64,000 nucleotides of DNA from Epiperipatus broadwayi (GCA_028023455.1 JAQFVV010013089.1:62001-126000), one strand, 5' to 3'; positions 11,096-22,792 are shown, numbered from the stretch's first letter. Notes: generated by a model from the letters alone, not told the origin. A program made the numbers and translations.

Positions 11096-12748
11096 ATAAA
11101 TAAACTACTATCTTACTTACTAAGACTTAAACAGGATGTACAGTAATAGGTTTGAAACTAGCACTCGTTAAAAATAAAGAAAAAAAATCAAGCACAAAGA
11201 AATCGAATTACATAAGATATAACTTAAAAAACATTTATATTTAAAAAGGGAACAAATCTAAGATAACATGATTTAAATTGCAAAAATGTAAGGTACCTTA
11301 ATAATTTATTTCAATGCTAGTGCACTAGACTTCTTAGGTTAGTCCATTGCTCTGGATTCACTGACTGTAGGCTTAGGCGAGTTGGTTAGTGGTTTCTCTG
11401 GAGCCGGTTCTTATGGCATTGTAGGCAGTTAATGGAGACACAGGATGTCTGAACCTGTCCTGGTGAGAAGCTTAGCACATCATGGTAAAGAAAATATTCT
11501 TGCTGTAGGTTTAATGTTCATTCTAGGTAAAATAATTACTGGATCAGCTTTCAGAATATGCAGGAATCGTTCTTTCCAAGTATTTTGGCAGGAATCGTGC
11601 AATTCTCCTGTCAGAGTTGGTGTCTGTCTCTTTGCACTGGTACAAGTATTCTAGCTGATGCCAGTATTGAAAGCTAGTCCAAGATAATCCAATGGCCTGA
11701 TTCAGCCTGTTATATCTGAATCATATCTCTTAAAAACAATTACCAAACTTTTTCTTTTTAATTAAAATTTAAAAATTCTCGATCTAGATAACAATAGTTA
11801 TCTAATTAATGAAATAAATTGCCCTTTACAGATCTAGGAATTAACTAATGAAAAATTCTTTTCTTTTTGTTTCTTTCTTTTTAATTAGCCGTATCAATCT
11901 AAATCCCCAAATCTGAAAAGCAATCTATTTGTACACTTTACTTTTACATAAATTTAACAAAAAAAAATAATCTTAGTTTTCTTTTTTTTTCTTCAAAATT
12001 AAAATTAAAAACCAAATATAACTGTGGTATTAAAATATAATTCCCACGCACATACATATATATTAGTACAAGCATTAAAAAAAACCTTTTAATCAAGTTT
12101 TACAAATGAAATCTTAAATAAAAATTTATTTTATTTTCTTTACCTCTATAAAAAGTATAATTTTTGTAATGGTGTCTTAAACATCCATTACAACTGCCTC
12201 TCTGTCATCACAAAAAAAAAAAAAAAACTTAGCTGACTTTGCTCTGCCTACCACTAACCAGTTTTCTCTAAGTTTGTTCTCACTTTAAAAAAAAAAATCA
12301 AATCTGTCCGACTACCCTAACGAATACTATTTTAAATCATTTGTAAGTAACATAAATTTTCAGGAATATACTGGCGATCTATTAAAATAACTATTTACAA
12401 CAAAGTAATACAATTACGATAGCCACTATACATTTTATTAAATAAAAATGAACATAATTCAAAATATCAAAATGTAATATTGTTTATCACACACATATAT
12501 AGTTGTAATTATATAATATTATTTACAAAATTCATTCAGGCTTATCACATATGTCGAAATAAATTTCTATTCTCAACTCGTAGTCCAATTACAAATCCAT
12601 TGAGGTTTTTTTTTTTAGCAGTACCTCCGATCAATATCACTTACGCTCGGTCAGGCGGTTCTTTCTTTATTCCTACTGCCTCTCTAATGTACATTCCTTT
12701 CCTCCTTTTGTCTGTCCTTCACTTATAATTTATTGCCTTGTCTCTTTC

Positions 12749-13288
12749 TCATTCTGTTTTATCTTGTAGCTCATATATGTTACGACTCTTTAGCCGAGCA
12801 ACATATATTTGTACAATGTGTTCCATTTTAGTACAGACCGCCTCGTTAATAACAAATGGAATGAATCCCTCTTCTGTAGTCTTTTCAAATAAAATTGCTC
12901 TATAGATAGCTTTTATCTCTGCCTTAAAATCATACTCCTTAACTTTTTTCTTAACTCTCTTCTTTTCAAATTCATATTCACAACCACTAGATATTTTAAC
13001 CAATTTATTTTTAGTTTCTTGCAGAAACTCTTTTACGTTATTCTCTGTCTTTTGATCTGCATTTTTTATCTCACCACCTATCTGCCTCCAATCTCTACCA
13101 ACTTCTATCTCTATTTCTACCTTGCCTGTTCTAATGCTATCCTGTTCTAATTCATCTTTTACTTCTTTCATCTCTTCCTTTACTATTTCAACTTCCTGAA
13201 CCTCCTTATTCCTATCTTTCTCTATGACTTCTATAGTTGCCTGATTTTTGTTGACTTTCTTCAATATTTCTTGTCTCATTCCTTTCAT
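12749..13288 (-). CDS. Coiled-coil protein of the LTR element, main part (gag-position ORF)
   Basis: A 179-codon frame starting MKGMRQEILKKVNKNQATIE. Residues ~1-110 are dominated by Glu, Lys, Ile and Val with strong coiled-coil character. The last 70 residues are less charged (KAEIKAIYRAILFE, FIPFVINEAVCTKMEHIVQI) and could form a small globular or capsid-like part. It occupies the gag position between primer site and purine tract. No CCHC knuckle or enzyme motif is seen. The true start is probably in the adjacent frame at 13297-13554, from which it is separated by a single frameshift. Function unknown. Structural or packaging role inferred from position only. Confidence 0.6.
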   Translation of the reverse strand: MKGMRQEILKKVNKNQATIEVIEKDRNKEVQEVEIVKEEMKEVKDELEQDSIRTGKVEIEIEVGRDWRQIGGEIKNADQKTENNVKEFLQETKNKLVKISSGCEYEFEKKRVKKKVKEYDFKAEIKAIYRAILFEKTTEEGFIPFVINEAVCTKMEHIVQIYVARLKSRNIYELQDKTE

Positions 13289-13296
13289 TTCTGCTC

Positions 13297-13554
13297 TCAG
13301 CTCCTCCAGTGACTCTGTTTCATTTCTATATTTTGTTTTGTTATGTTTTGTTTCATTTCCAACAACTCCTGTCGTATTTCTTTCATCTTGGCTTGCTGAG
13401 TTTGTTTCATTTCTATTATCAACTCTATCATCATCTTCATCATCGTCTCTGTCTTGCTCTCTTCTTTTTTTACTATCTGGAGGTGTTTAAATGAAACATG
13501 GCTCTCTTCCCAACCTACCTCCCTATCGTTTTCTTCTTTAGCTTCCATTTTCAA
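13297..13554 (-). CDS. Coiled-coil protein of the LTR element, N-terminal part
   Basis: An 85-codon frame starting MKMEAKEENDREVGWEESHV, then a Met/Lys/Glu/Gln-rich segment (MMKMMIELIIEMKQTQQ) predicted to be helical. It runs out at HWRS while another frame continues the same coiled-coil style into 12749-13288. The two were most likely one ORF now broken by a frameshift. The coiled-coil portion resembles the fragment at 679-891. Confidence 0.55.
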   Translation of the reverse strand: MKMEAKEENDREVGWEESHVSFKHLQIVKKEESKTETMMKMMIELIIEMKQTQQAKMKEIRQELLEMKQNITKQNIEMKQSHWRS

Positions 13555-13901
13555 AATAAACTTAGCCCCGATGCAATCTAATTATTTTTTTCAAATTACC
13601 AATGGAACTTTTCTTTTAAATCTGTTTATTAACAGTTTTTTTTAATCTTCAACAGCTAACTTTATTTTATTTTTACAAAGCAAACTTAAACTCTTTACTT
13701 TTTTTAAAAAACTTTACGAACGTTGAACTAATTAATAAACTCTTTTTGAATATCAAAACATTAAATACAGACAGATCTGAAATTACCTGCATCTTTCCAT
13801 CAACTTCTATTCTACCACTAACTTTATTTCACCTATTTTCGCCTACCGTTTCTGTTTATTTTTCCCAACCATCCGAACAAAACATCTCACGGAAAGTTTT
13901 A

Positions 13902-13929
13902 ATATCGGCTCCCACGTTTGGTTGCGCCA
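13902..13929 (-). promoter_or_regulatory. Primer binding site (tRNA-Lys type)
   Basis: On the minus strand TGGCGC, then CC, then AACGTGGG and AGC match the 3' complement of tRNA-Lys (TGGCGCCCAACGTGGGGC) with a few inserted bases. It lies 15 bp after the LTR end, where reverse transcription would be primed. Confidence 0.65.
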
Positions 13930-13944
13930 AAAATTACTATCCTA

Positions 13945-15870
13945 TATACCGAAAAAAAGCTTTAGACTCGCATAACCTGACTGCCAGGGCGCCACTAGTC
14001 CAAAATTTGGAACTAGACATTTATTTTTAAGGGGTTACAAGATATGCAAATCGAATGCACCAGACTAGCTCAATCAAGCAAATGAGATCTATGTTTTGTT
14101 CAGTGGGTTAGAAAGGTAGCAACAGAAAACAAAATCAACTAAGTAGATGAATAAATAAATAATTTTATTAAAAGTATGATTAAATAAACATAAATCTAAA
14201 TAATAATCTTTAAAGCACACTTAAAATATGTACTACATGTACATACGTCAAAATTAAATTTAAATATTTTATATGGCTTTGAGAGCGATTTTCTGTGCAT
14301 GAAAGAGTGCAAAATACTGACAGTAGCAGAAGTATTAGTAAGTATTCCGTGATCTCACGTAAGAAAAGGGAGGTTGGCTTCCTGCTTATAACCCATAGTT
14401 AGAAAAAGGCTGAATCTTCGTATTTGAGATTTATGTAAGCTTATGTCGAAACCGAAGAAATGCGAAAGTAGCTTCCAAAACATTAATAATAATAAAAAGA
14501 GTGTTGAAAGTTATTACTTTCAATCGATTGACCTCCCTCTGAGTGAGACAGGCTAGGAGCTCATGATCTACCTATTGAGAGGGTTAAAACGATCGTATGT
14601 GCCCCTAATAAATGAATTGGAAGCTTGAAGAAATAAAACTAAGAACTATTATAAATAAAGTTTCACGACATAAGAAGAACTAATAATAAAATGGGTCACG
14701 AGCCAGAAGTCAATTAAAATAGTCTGTAATATCCAGATTGCTTTCTATAAAAAAAAGAATGTGAGATTATAAATAAACTACTATCTTACTTACTAAGACT
14801 TAAATAGGACGTACAGTAATAGGTTTGAAACTATCACTCGTTAAAAAAAAAGAGAAAAAAAATCAAGCACAAAGAAATCGAATCACATAAGATATAACTT
14901 AAAAACATTTATATTTAAAAAGGGAACAAATCTAAGATAACATGAGTTAAATTGCAAAAATGTAAGGTACCTTAATAATTTATTTCAATGCTAGTGCACT
15001 AGACTTCTTAGGTTAGTTTGTTGCTCTGGATTCACTGACAGTAGGCTTAGGCGAGTTGGTTAGTGGTTTCTTTGGAGCCGGTTCTTATGGCATTGTAGGC
15101 AGTTAATGGAGACACAGGACATCCAAACCTGTCCTGGCAAGAAGCTTAGCACATCATGGTAAAGAAAATATTCTTGCTGTAGGTTTAATGTTCATTCTAG
15201 GTAGAATAATTACTGGATCAGCTTTCAGAATATGCAGGAATCATTCTTTCCAAGTATTTTGGCAGGAATCGTGCAATTCTCCTGTCAGAGTTGGTGTCTG
15301 TCTCTTTGCGCTGGTGCAAGTATTCTAGCTGATGCCAGTATTGAAAGCTAGTCCAAGATAATCCAATGGCCTGATTCAGCCTGTTATATCTGAATCATAT
15401 CTCTTAAAACCAATTACCAAACTTTTTCTTTTTAATTAAAATTTAAAAATTCTAGATCTAGATAACAATAGTTATCTAATTAACGAAATAAATTGCCCTT
15501 TACAGATCTAGGAATTAACTAATGAAAAATTCTTTTCTTTTTGTTTCTTTCTTTTTAATTAGCCTTATCAATCTAAATCCCCAAATCTGAAAAGCAATCT
15601 ATTTGTACACTTTACTTTTACATAAATTTAACAAAAAAAAAAAAAAAAATCTTAATTTTCTTTTTTTTTTTTTCAAAATTAAAATTAAAAACCAAATATA
15701 ACTGTGGTATTAAAATATAATTCCCACGCACATACATATATATTAGTACAAGCATTAAAAAAAACTTTTAATCAAGTTTTACAAATGAAATCTTAAATAA
15801 AAATCTATTTTCTTTTCTTTACCCCTATAAAAGTATAATTTTTGTAATGGTGTCTTAAACATCCATTACA
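13945..15870 (-). repeat. 5' LTR of the non-autonomous element (intact, 1926 bp)
   Basis: Uninterrupted copy of the LTR. Comparison with 7945-12192 shows the TRIM insertion site as a clean 5-bp duplication. Scattered C/T and G/A differences between the copies indicate an age of the parent element greater than the TRIM insertion. Confidence 0.88.
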
Positions 15871-17096
15871 ATATGTTACATGAAATTCTTAGAATTTAGT
15901 CCGACGTGAGCCTCTTTGTTTACCACACGATAAAACAAATCATATGGTCATTACTTACAACTACAAAAATATCCCATCTTTGAAAAAAGAGGCTCAATCC
16001 CACTAAGTTTAAAATTCGGCACTTAGTAATCACGTAGTTTTTTTAACAATATAGGAGATAATCGAAGTGCTGAAATTTAAATAGAATCAAAGCCAATCAC
16101 AAAATTAAAAACTTTATCATCATAATGTAAAATCTTTTAATCAAAATAAATCTCCACTTTATTCATCATTAATATTAAATTGGATATTATTAAAAAAATA
16201 ATAATTTTGAGACCATTTAAAAAAATCAACAAAAAATAATATTTTATGTTATTATTTAGTCAGAATTTTTATGTTATTAAAAAGAAAGATAAAAGACCCT
16301 TACTCAAACTACTAAATTTTTTATTAATTAATCGAATTTAAAATTTTGATAAACATTGAAATAAATGAAAAAAAAATCTATTTTATATTTATTAAAAAAA
16401 AACCCACATACAATTAAGAATAATTGCTGTAAATTTTAAAAAAAAATTGAAAAATAACTAGATGGAATCATTTGTTTACTTACATATTTTCATAATAATT
16501 AAAACTGGAAACAAATCTTCTGTGCATTTTATTAAATAGTTAAATATTAAGCAGTATTAAATGCATAATCTTAATTTATTTTCGCACGAAGGGGGAAAAT
16601 ATTGTTAAACCGTCTACTATACCAATTAATTAAGTTTATTATAGTATATAAACAAATAGAATTTGCTTCTGAAAAAAAAAATCGTTGTGCACTTTATTAA
16701 ACGGAGAAATCTTAAGCAATATTAAATGTGCAACTTTGATTCATTTTCAGAGTAGAAGACTTTACCAATGGTGAAAAAAATACTGTTAAACACTCTATTA
16801 GAATATAATGTGTTTTTTGTATTAATACCAGGTTTATTTAAGTTTTTTAATGGTGTATAGAAAGATATTGATAAATAGCATTTGCTTCTGAAATATTTTA
16901 TTTGTAAGTAAATACCTTATAAATATATAGTTTATTAAGGTTTTATATATATATAAAACCAAACATCAATCTTAATAAAATAAAGCTAAAGATAAATAAA
17001 GAAATGAAGTAGTTATTTATGGATTGTCTTTCAGGGAAAAATAATTTTAAAAAAAATCAAATATATTATTTTGCATAAAGTATTAAATAAAAATAC
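15871..17096. other. Intron sequence with an old tandem duplication
   Basis: AT-rich. From about 16500 to 16890, two to three diverged units recur (GTGCAYTTTATTAAA, AGCARTATTAAATG, TGTTAAACN.TCTA, ATTTGCTTCTGAAA). No coding features besides the cyclase exon donor at the right edge. Confidence 0.45.
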
Positions 17097-17220
17097 CTGA
17101 AATGGTGTACTAGCAGCACACAATGCTGTAAATCCTACAATATCACTAAAGAAAATTGTAACAGATTCAAAACATTCAGGCTGTATAATTTCTCCACTTT
17201 TTAGCTGCATTATGACACTC
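17097..17220 (-). CDS. Receptor guanylate cyclase exon: start of catalytic domain
   Basis: Encodes (R)[20 protein letters not shown], then [21 protein letters not shown]. The FSDIVGFT motif is the first metal-binding segment of class III nucleotide cyclases. Its Asp coordinates Mg2+ or Mn2+ for cyclisation of GTP. The preceding V..QL..G motif and the STP.Q end are typical of receptor guanylate cyclases. The acceptor is TATTTTTAG at the right edge. The donor is GTATTT at 17091-17096. The exon ends in phase 0. The second catalytic Asp and the substrate-specifying Glu and Cys lie in exons further along the gene. Confidence 0.95.
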
Positions 17221-18060
17221 CTAAAAATATAGACTATATTTTATAAATATGGGATTTTGTGACTTCACACATACATATATAGAGTATGTGTGCATGCAAT
17301 TAATTTTTAATATAACGTAAAGAATCATAAATAAAATTATTTACACACAGATACACAAATACATATATAAAAGAATTACCGAGGATACTGTTAAAAGTAT
17401 TTTTTATTAGTAATAATTAATTACATTTTATTAATCATTTTAGTTTTTATAATAAATAAGTGAGTAACAACTTCAAGTAGTAATCCAAATTAGACTTTCC
17501 GAAAGTATGATAAATAAAACTAAAAGCGTGTGAAGCGCTTGAAAGAGAAAATATAAAGAGTGCAAAAATATTAAAACACTTAGCGCTTTCGAGGTTGCCT
17601 CATATTCATAATATGATATAAGATCTAGAAGTATTTGATAAAGAAATAAATAAATAATTTAAAAATTATAAATATATTCAAAGAAAATAGACCAAAGTGT
17701 GTATTACTTTCAAGTTTGTTTTATGATAGCAGTTTTTGGAACAGCTTATAATTATGCTATTTCTTGAAGCAAGCATTAAGCTGCAGTATAGATTGAATTA
17801 GAAAAGTTTTAGATTTGAACTGATTAATAGAAAAATTTAATATTCCTTCTTTCAAATTACAGTAAATTGATGATTGTACTATTTTAATCAAATCAATACA
17901 TAATATTTATCGAATATTTTAATATTTAAAATTCAACTAGTAATTAACGTTGGAAAAACTCAGATGCTGTTAGCTAGAGATAGATGACAAATATTTAGTT
18001 TATTTTAGCACGGATTCTAATTGGTTTGATAATGTCAGTTAATTAAACTATAGATAGAGT
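17221..18060. other. Intron sequence, nothing recognised
   Basis: AT-rich intron between cyclase exons. No repeat or gene recognised. Confidence 0.4.
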
Positions 18061-18330
18061 CAAAAGGACTTGGGTGCGCCTCTTACGAGGCATCTCGTCA
18101 ACATCTGACGTCACTCTAATTCTGCTAGTTTTAATGGTAGAATATTCGTTTGACAGTTATTGATTAGGTTTTTAAAAGTTCTGTAAGATGGTGCCCTCTT
18201 CCGAATTATTTTACAAGTAAAAAATCAAAAAAAAACACATTTAAAACTAAACAAAGAAGAACCTTGTCGGTGATTGGCTGTCAGCCGGTTCTCAGCTGAA
18301 AAAGACATTCTGATTGTCTGGAAAGAACAA
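18061..18330. promoter_or_regulatory. Less AT-rich island with a perfect CRE palindrome
   Basis: This 270-bp patch stands out from its surroundings by base composition. It contains TGACGTCA at 18106-18113, a full cAMP-response-element consensus, and GATTGGCTG near 18276 (inverted CCAAT core). It has no open frame. It could be an intronic enhancer or promoter of the cyclase gene, or simply part of an unrecognised transposon. Confidence 0.25.
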
Positions 18331-19851
18331 AGAAACTGCCTGATCAAAGAAAATAAAGAAAAACGCTGAGATTTTCATTTTAAATGTAATTTAAGTATTA
18401 AAAAAATATAAAATGAGAAATTAAAATAGTTTTTTAAAAAATATACTAAAAAAACAAAATTATTTTCGAAAAATATTGAAGATTTTAGTAAAAATATTTA
18501 AGATTTAGCAAAAAGAAATCTTTACTTTTCTAGAACGTAAAATTGAAAAAAAGCATTTGTGTCAGCACTTTTTTGTTTAGACATTCGCTTTATATTTGCT
18601 GAAATTGAATATATTTTATAATAAATAGATAGCAATTTATTTTTGAAAGAACTTTCATTCTCTTTCATAACCTGAAAAATTAGTAATATACTTTTTATAA
18701 ACGGATCTGAGTTGAATTTAATATTATAGGCGAATATGTTTTAACAATAGGCTTTGTCTTCAGTTTGTGAGTTGGCCAATTAAAAGATTTGATTTTTACC
18801 TCAGACAACCAATAATATAATTAGCAGTTAAAGGGTTAATAGATAACATAGTATCCAAAATGCAGTTGCTGCATTTGACAAGTTTAAAAATGAAAAGATA
18901 TAATTACTTAAACTAAAATCTATATGTAATGCTGATATGTGTCAGATTCTATATCAGTGTAAGGCAAATACATTGAAAAAAATTACTAACAATTTTTATA
19001 AGAGACTGAAAATACAATGGTGATTTTGAGGAATTGAGCGAGTGTGGCAAAAATTGTTACAGGCTGCTAATAAAAATGTATTGAGATAAACTTGAACATA
19101 GATTTTATGTTGATGTAGATTTTATTTATTTCGAAGATGATCTCAAAGATACTCTAATGTAATCCAATAATTATTATTTTTATTCAAAAATTAGGTCAAA
19201 GTACAGAAAATATCAAATGACTGCAATTTAATAAGAAGTTGAAGTTTATCTGAAATAAACTATTTGACCCAGAAAAAGTAAAAGATAGCATCTCAAAATG
19301 TATAATAAACACATTCAAAGATGAACATATGACAATGTGTTTTGCATAATTTTATTTTATAAAGTCATTTGTAATGTCAGTATAAAACTTTGTTAACTTG
19401 TTTTTTTCTGCCCCATTTTCCACTTTTGATTTCGAATAGCTTTATTTATCTCCATGTCGCTGTTTTAGATAAATAGGATGATAAGTTGATGTATTATTTA
19501 TATTGGTTGAATCCAAAAATGCAAACATTAATTAATTTATTAAAATCTATTATAGTAAAAAAGTATGCCATAAATTAGATTATTGAAAAATTAAAAAAAA
19601 CATTATAATAATAAGGGATTTTTAAATTGAAAATATAGTATTGCTAACGAAAAAAAAAATAGTGAAAGTCTTTTAGCCAAATTGAGTTCGCTTATAAATA
19701 AGATTGTTAAGTAAAATTATTATATCAAAATATATTTCAAACTTTTCCCATCAATTGTAATCTTATTTAAAAAAAATTGTTAGACATTAAGTTAATATAT
19801 ATCACTCACATATCCACTAAGCAATTCACACACGTACGACTGCACGGTCAG
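18331..19851. other. Intron sequence, nothing recognised
   Basis: AT-rich, no open frame above 60 codons of interest. Confidence 0.4.
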
Positions 19852-19981
19852 TGTTTAAAAATCCGTCTGAATTATTTACCTTAGATAAAAGGAAGTTTAT
19901 TATATTAAACAACTTGTGCTTTATTAGATATGAAGATTTCCTTTATCTAAGGTGTGTGATTCGAACATGGATTTTTAAACA
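19852..19981. repeat. Imperfect inverted-repeat (MITE-like) element
   Basis: Left arm TGTTTAAAAATCCGTCTGAA...CCTTAGATAAAAGGA is mirrored by TCCTTTATCTAAGG...ATGGATTTTTAAACA. Arms are about 42 bp, separated by about 45 bp. Non-coding. Confidence 0.6.
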
Positions 19982-20589
19982 AGTATCACGTTAGAAACTG
20001 TAGCAGTTAGTTATTCTATAACTATATAAGCATCATCTAGATTTATGCAATCTTTAATTTATTCATACATATATATATATATGAATATTAATAAATTAAA
20101 TATTACATAAATCTATTTATATAAATTTATTTATAAAAATTTATACAAACTAATAGTCTTATATATGGCAACATTGATAAAAAATTAATTCTTCTTTGCA
20201 AAACATGTGTTTCAGATAATCAAACCTAACATGGTCAGCTGTTCAGGAAAACAATTGTGATAGCATTAAACATAGCAACTCAGATTCTATTTGAAATGGC
20301 TGAAATGTCTAATATATTAAAATTTAAATATATATAAATTACAATATAATATTTAATGGATGTTCAAATGAAAATATTTTAACGTGAAGTTTTCTGTTTA
20401 TAATTATTCAATTATGCTAAGTTTGATTCAATAATAGTTTGACATTCTTTACTAACCAATACTGGATGATTATCTAGATTACCTAAGAATTCGCTGCCTT
20501 TAAAAAACTGGATCTGTTAAAAATTTTTAGATTTACGCAGATCATAAAAATAGAGGGCATATACATTGCTATTAATCCACAAGGTCAAT

Positions 20590-20637
20590 ATATATATATA
20601 TCAGGTGTGTGTGCGCGCGTGTGTGTATATATATATA
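20590..20637. repeat. (TA)n/(TG)n microsatellite
   Basis: TATATATATA, then GTGTGTGCGCGCGTGTGTG, then TATATATATA, immediately beside the cyclase exon donor at 20649-20654. Confidence 0.8.
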
Positions 20638-20654
20638 ATAAGCTTGTTTCTTAC

Positions 20655-20795
20655 CTGGGTAACATTTGGCTTAAAAGGTATTCCACTTTCAATTGTTCTT
20701 CTAAAAGAGCAGAAGTTCTTTCGCGTACTATTTCTTCTAATTCAAGAGAATATTTTTCCAATCTGTCAATAAGAGATTCTAACATACTCCTTCCG
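20655..20795 (-). CDS. Receptor guanylate cyclase exon: dimerisation helix
   Basis: Encodes GRSMLESLIDRLEKYSLELE, then EIVRERTSALLEEQLKVEYL and LSQMLP. This is the conserved coiled-coil linker (NILDNM..R.EQYA..LE.LV.ERT..L.EEK...E.LL..MLP in family members) that joins the kinase-homology and cyclase domains, dimerises the receptor and transmits the signal. The acceptor is TATTTAG (bases 20796-20797). The donor is GTAAGA at 20649-20654. The exon ends in phase 2 with AG, completed by G in the next exon to give Arg. The match to the family over the whole exon, with no gaps, makes this secure. Confidence 0.95.
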
Positions 20796-21550
20796 CTAAA
20801 TATCGAAAGTAAAATAAGGAAAAAAATGTTTCTTAGTGATACGCTATAAGAGAAGACTTTTCTCTAAAATACTGATCTTATATGTAAATTTTATTTACTT
20901 CTTTTTTTTTAATAATTTTAATTTGTATCAATTATTTTTTTAATTATATAAACAACCTATGACTTCAATGACTATAAATCTGTTTGAAATATGTAAAACG
21001 GATTACTATATTTTAAGTTACTACAATAGCTTTCAGATTTCCTCCAAAACCAGCTACAAATTTTGAATTACTACTTACTGTAAAAATTTCCAGACTAATA
21101 TCTTTTTGAAATAGTTGCGGCTTTACTTCATTAGCGTTTAAAATCAACATATATATATATATTACTAATATCTTTTATAAGATATGAATTTCACTGGCAA
21201 AACAAGTTTTTTAGATGAATTAAAAACTTGATAAATGGACTAACAACAAAATAATAAGTCATTTTAGAGCCCCAAAATCAATTTGATTGTAATTAAGACG
21301 TATAATTAGGAAAGTCTGATTATAGTTTTTGTATAGATGTTTCGGATTTCAATATTCCTGCGTATCTAACAAATTTTGCTTTTCAGGGAAATACAAAGGC
21401 AGTTAGAAAAACTGGTCTGGGAAATTTTACACTGAGCGATAGTTCAAGACTGATAACAAGTTTTGGATAAGTGCATAGAAAATATCAGAAGTCCAATTAT
21501 TTGAATATATTTATCATGCAGCATAGTTAATGCATTATATATATATATAT
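20796..21550. other. Intron sequence, nothing recognised
   Basis: AT-rich with short (AT)n runs; no gene. Confidence 0.4.
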
Positions 21551-21703
21551 TATAATTGAAATAATATTTTTAACGGTTTACAAACAATTACAAACAATTT
21601 TATGGCAGTTGAGGCAGGTTAGAAAGTAACCGAAAGTACTTCTGCGGATTTAAAGATTGTTTGTAATTGTTTGTAAACCGTTAAAAATATTATTTCAATT
21701 ATA
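21551..21703. mobile_element. MITE-like element with 48-bp perfect inverted repeats
   Basis: Arms 21551-21598 and 21656-21703 are exact reverse complements (outer end TATAATTGAAATAATATTTT, inner end CAAACAAT). They enclose 57 bp of less AT-rich sequence. The inner arm holds a doubled AACAATTACAAACAAT motif. Perfect arms in a fast-drifting intron suggest recent origin or gene conversion. The outer ends merge into (TA)n, so the target duplication cannot be read. Confidence 0.75.
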
Positions 21704-22344
21704 ATTACAATATTGTTTTTAATTAACGGATATTTTATTTATTTTACATATATATATATATATTAATATACTCATAATAATACACTATTACATTAGAGAT
21801 GAAATGTTTCATCTTAATTCATAGCTGTTGCATATATTGTCACACTACTTGAGAGTTAGAAATTTTTTTTCAATTGGCCGAAAATTTATAAATAATTTTT
21901 TTAAAGACATTTCTTGTAGGTGATCATTCAAAGTAAATTAGAAGTCTATCAAATGAAGATAACTTGTTAAAACTTATACCCCTCTCAAATTATTATCCAA
22001 ATGAATTTTAACTTTCTAAATATTCCACTTCATGATATTATTTTCTGTAAACCATCACAGATTATTATTCAAGTAAATATTGACTTTCTAAATATTCCAT
22101 TTCATAATATTATATACAATAAACTATTTAAAAATTGTCACTATCACTATATTCTGGAAAATTCGAACAAATTTTATATTAATTGATTATTCAAATCACT
22201 TGAATGATATGTATTATACCATATAAGAAATTTTTTTAGATAGAAATTAAATTTCATGATAAGTAATCACATCTCAACTTTCACTGCATATTCTTTGCAA
22301 TCATTTGTAATTGAAAAAAATGCTATATATTACTCTAATATGAG
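21704..22344. other. Intron sequence with a small tandem duplication
   Basis: From 22000 to 22130 a ~70-bp unit (TTTCTAAATATTCCAYTTCA...ATTATTC) occurs twice. Otherwise nothing recognised. Confidence 0.4.
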
Positions 22345-22790
22345 TATTATATCTCAATCTACCTTCAACTAATGGGCTAGTCCAGATTATATATTATCTT
22401 GATCGAATTGAGCATTCACATCATATACTAATAGATTTATGAATAGATAACATATATCCCATGGTAATATCAAGCCAATGGATGATGATGCCATGGTAAT
22501 ATCAAGCCAATGGATGATGATGCTCAGTGAATCTGTTTTCATTATGGAAAGGGATCTGGCTATAAATTATCAAGTTAGAGTTAAAAGGAAACACAAGTTC
22601 ATGTTGGAAGTTAACACTGTTAGAACCTAATTTAGACATTAGGCAAATTATCATTGGAAGTGTCATTGTGCTTACTCATGAGGCAAGCTGTCACAGTATA
22701 GCTAGAAGTGATAGATAACTCAGAAGAGTATCTGAAGTTTCTTACAATAATAATTGCATGACAACTAAATGCAATACTCAGCTAATAACA
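22345..22790 (+). repeat. 5' LTR of the plus-strand element
   Basis: Starts TATTATATCTC (expected TG eroded) and ends GCTAATAACA. A 33-bp unit, CCATGGTAATATCAAGCCAA plus TGGATGATGATG, is tandemly doubled at about 22459-22523, which the right LTR lacks. Confidence 0.7.
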
Positions 22791-22792
22791 GT

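Larger units (their letters stand above)
7945..12192 (-). repeat. 3' LTR of the non-autonomous element, split by the TRIM
   Basis: Segments 7945-8773 and 11096-12192 together match 13945-15870 almost base for base. The offset is exactly 6000 bp in the first part and about 3676 in the second. Without the insert it is about 1.92 kb. Its second half contains short open frames (for example near 11445) that are not conserved in any recognisable protein. Confidence 0.88.
12193..13944 (-). other. Internal region of the non-autonomous LTR element
   Basis: Contains the primer site (right end), the coiled-coil frames, and a purine-rich tract at the left end next to an A/T run. From 12640 to 12750 the minus strand can be read on (KEPPDRA-like residues) after the stop at 12749. 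This suggests the original ORF was longer. Confidence 0.8.
7945..15870 (-). mobile_element. Non-autonomous LTR retrotransposon with nested TRIM insertion
   Basis: Two direct repeats of about 1.92 kb (7945-12192, interrupted, and 13945-15870) flank a 1752-bp internal region. On the minus strand the 5' LTR is on the right. A tRNA-Lys-like primer site lies 15 bp inside it, followed by a coiled-coil ORF and a purine-rich AGAGAGGCAG just before the 3' LTR. The LTR ends in TGTAATGG (minus) and ACC-GGTATA. The flanks show ATAT on both sides, a possible 4-bp target duplication in a sequence too AT-rich to be conclusive. No protease, reverse transcriptase or integrase is present, so it depended on another element's enzymes. 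The layout resembles large retrotransposon derivatives. Confidence 0.85.

Noticed and set aside
11445-11654. 69-codon frame in the second half of the 3' LTR
   Set aside because: The sister LTR copy at about 15121 carries frame-changing differences; no recognisable protein.
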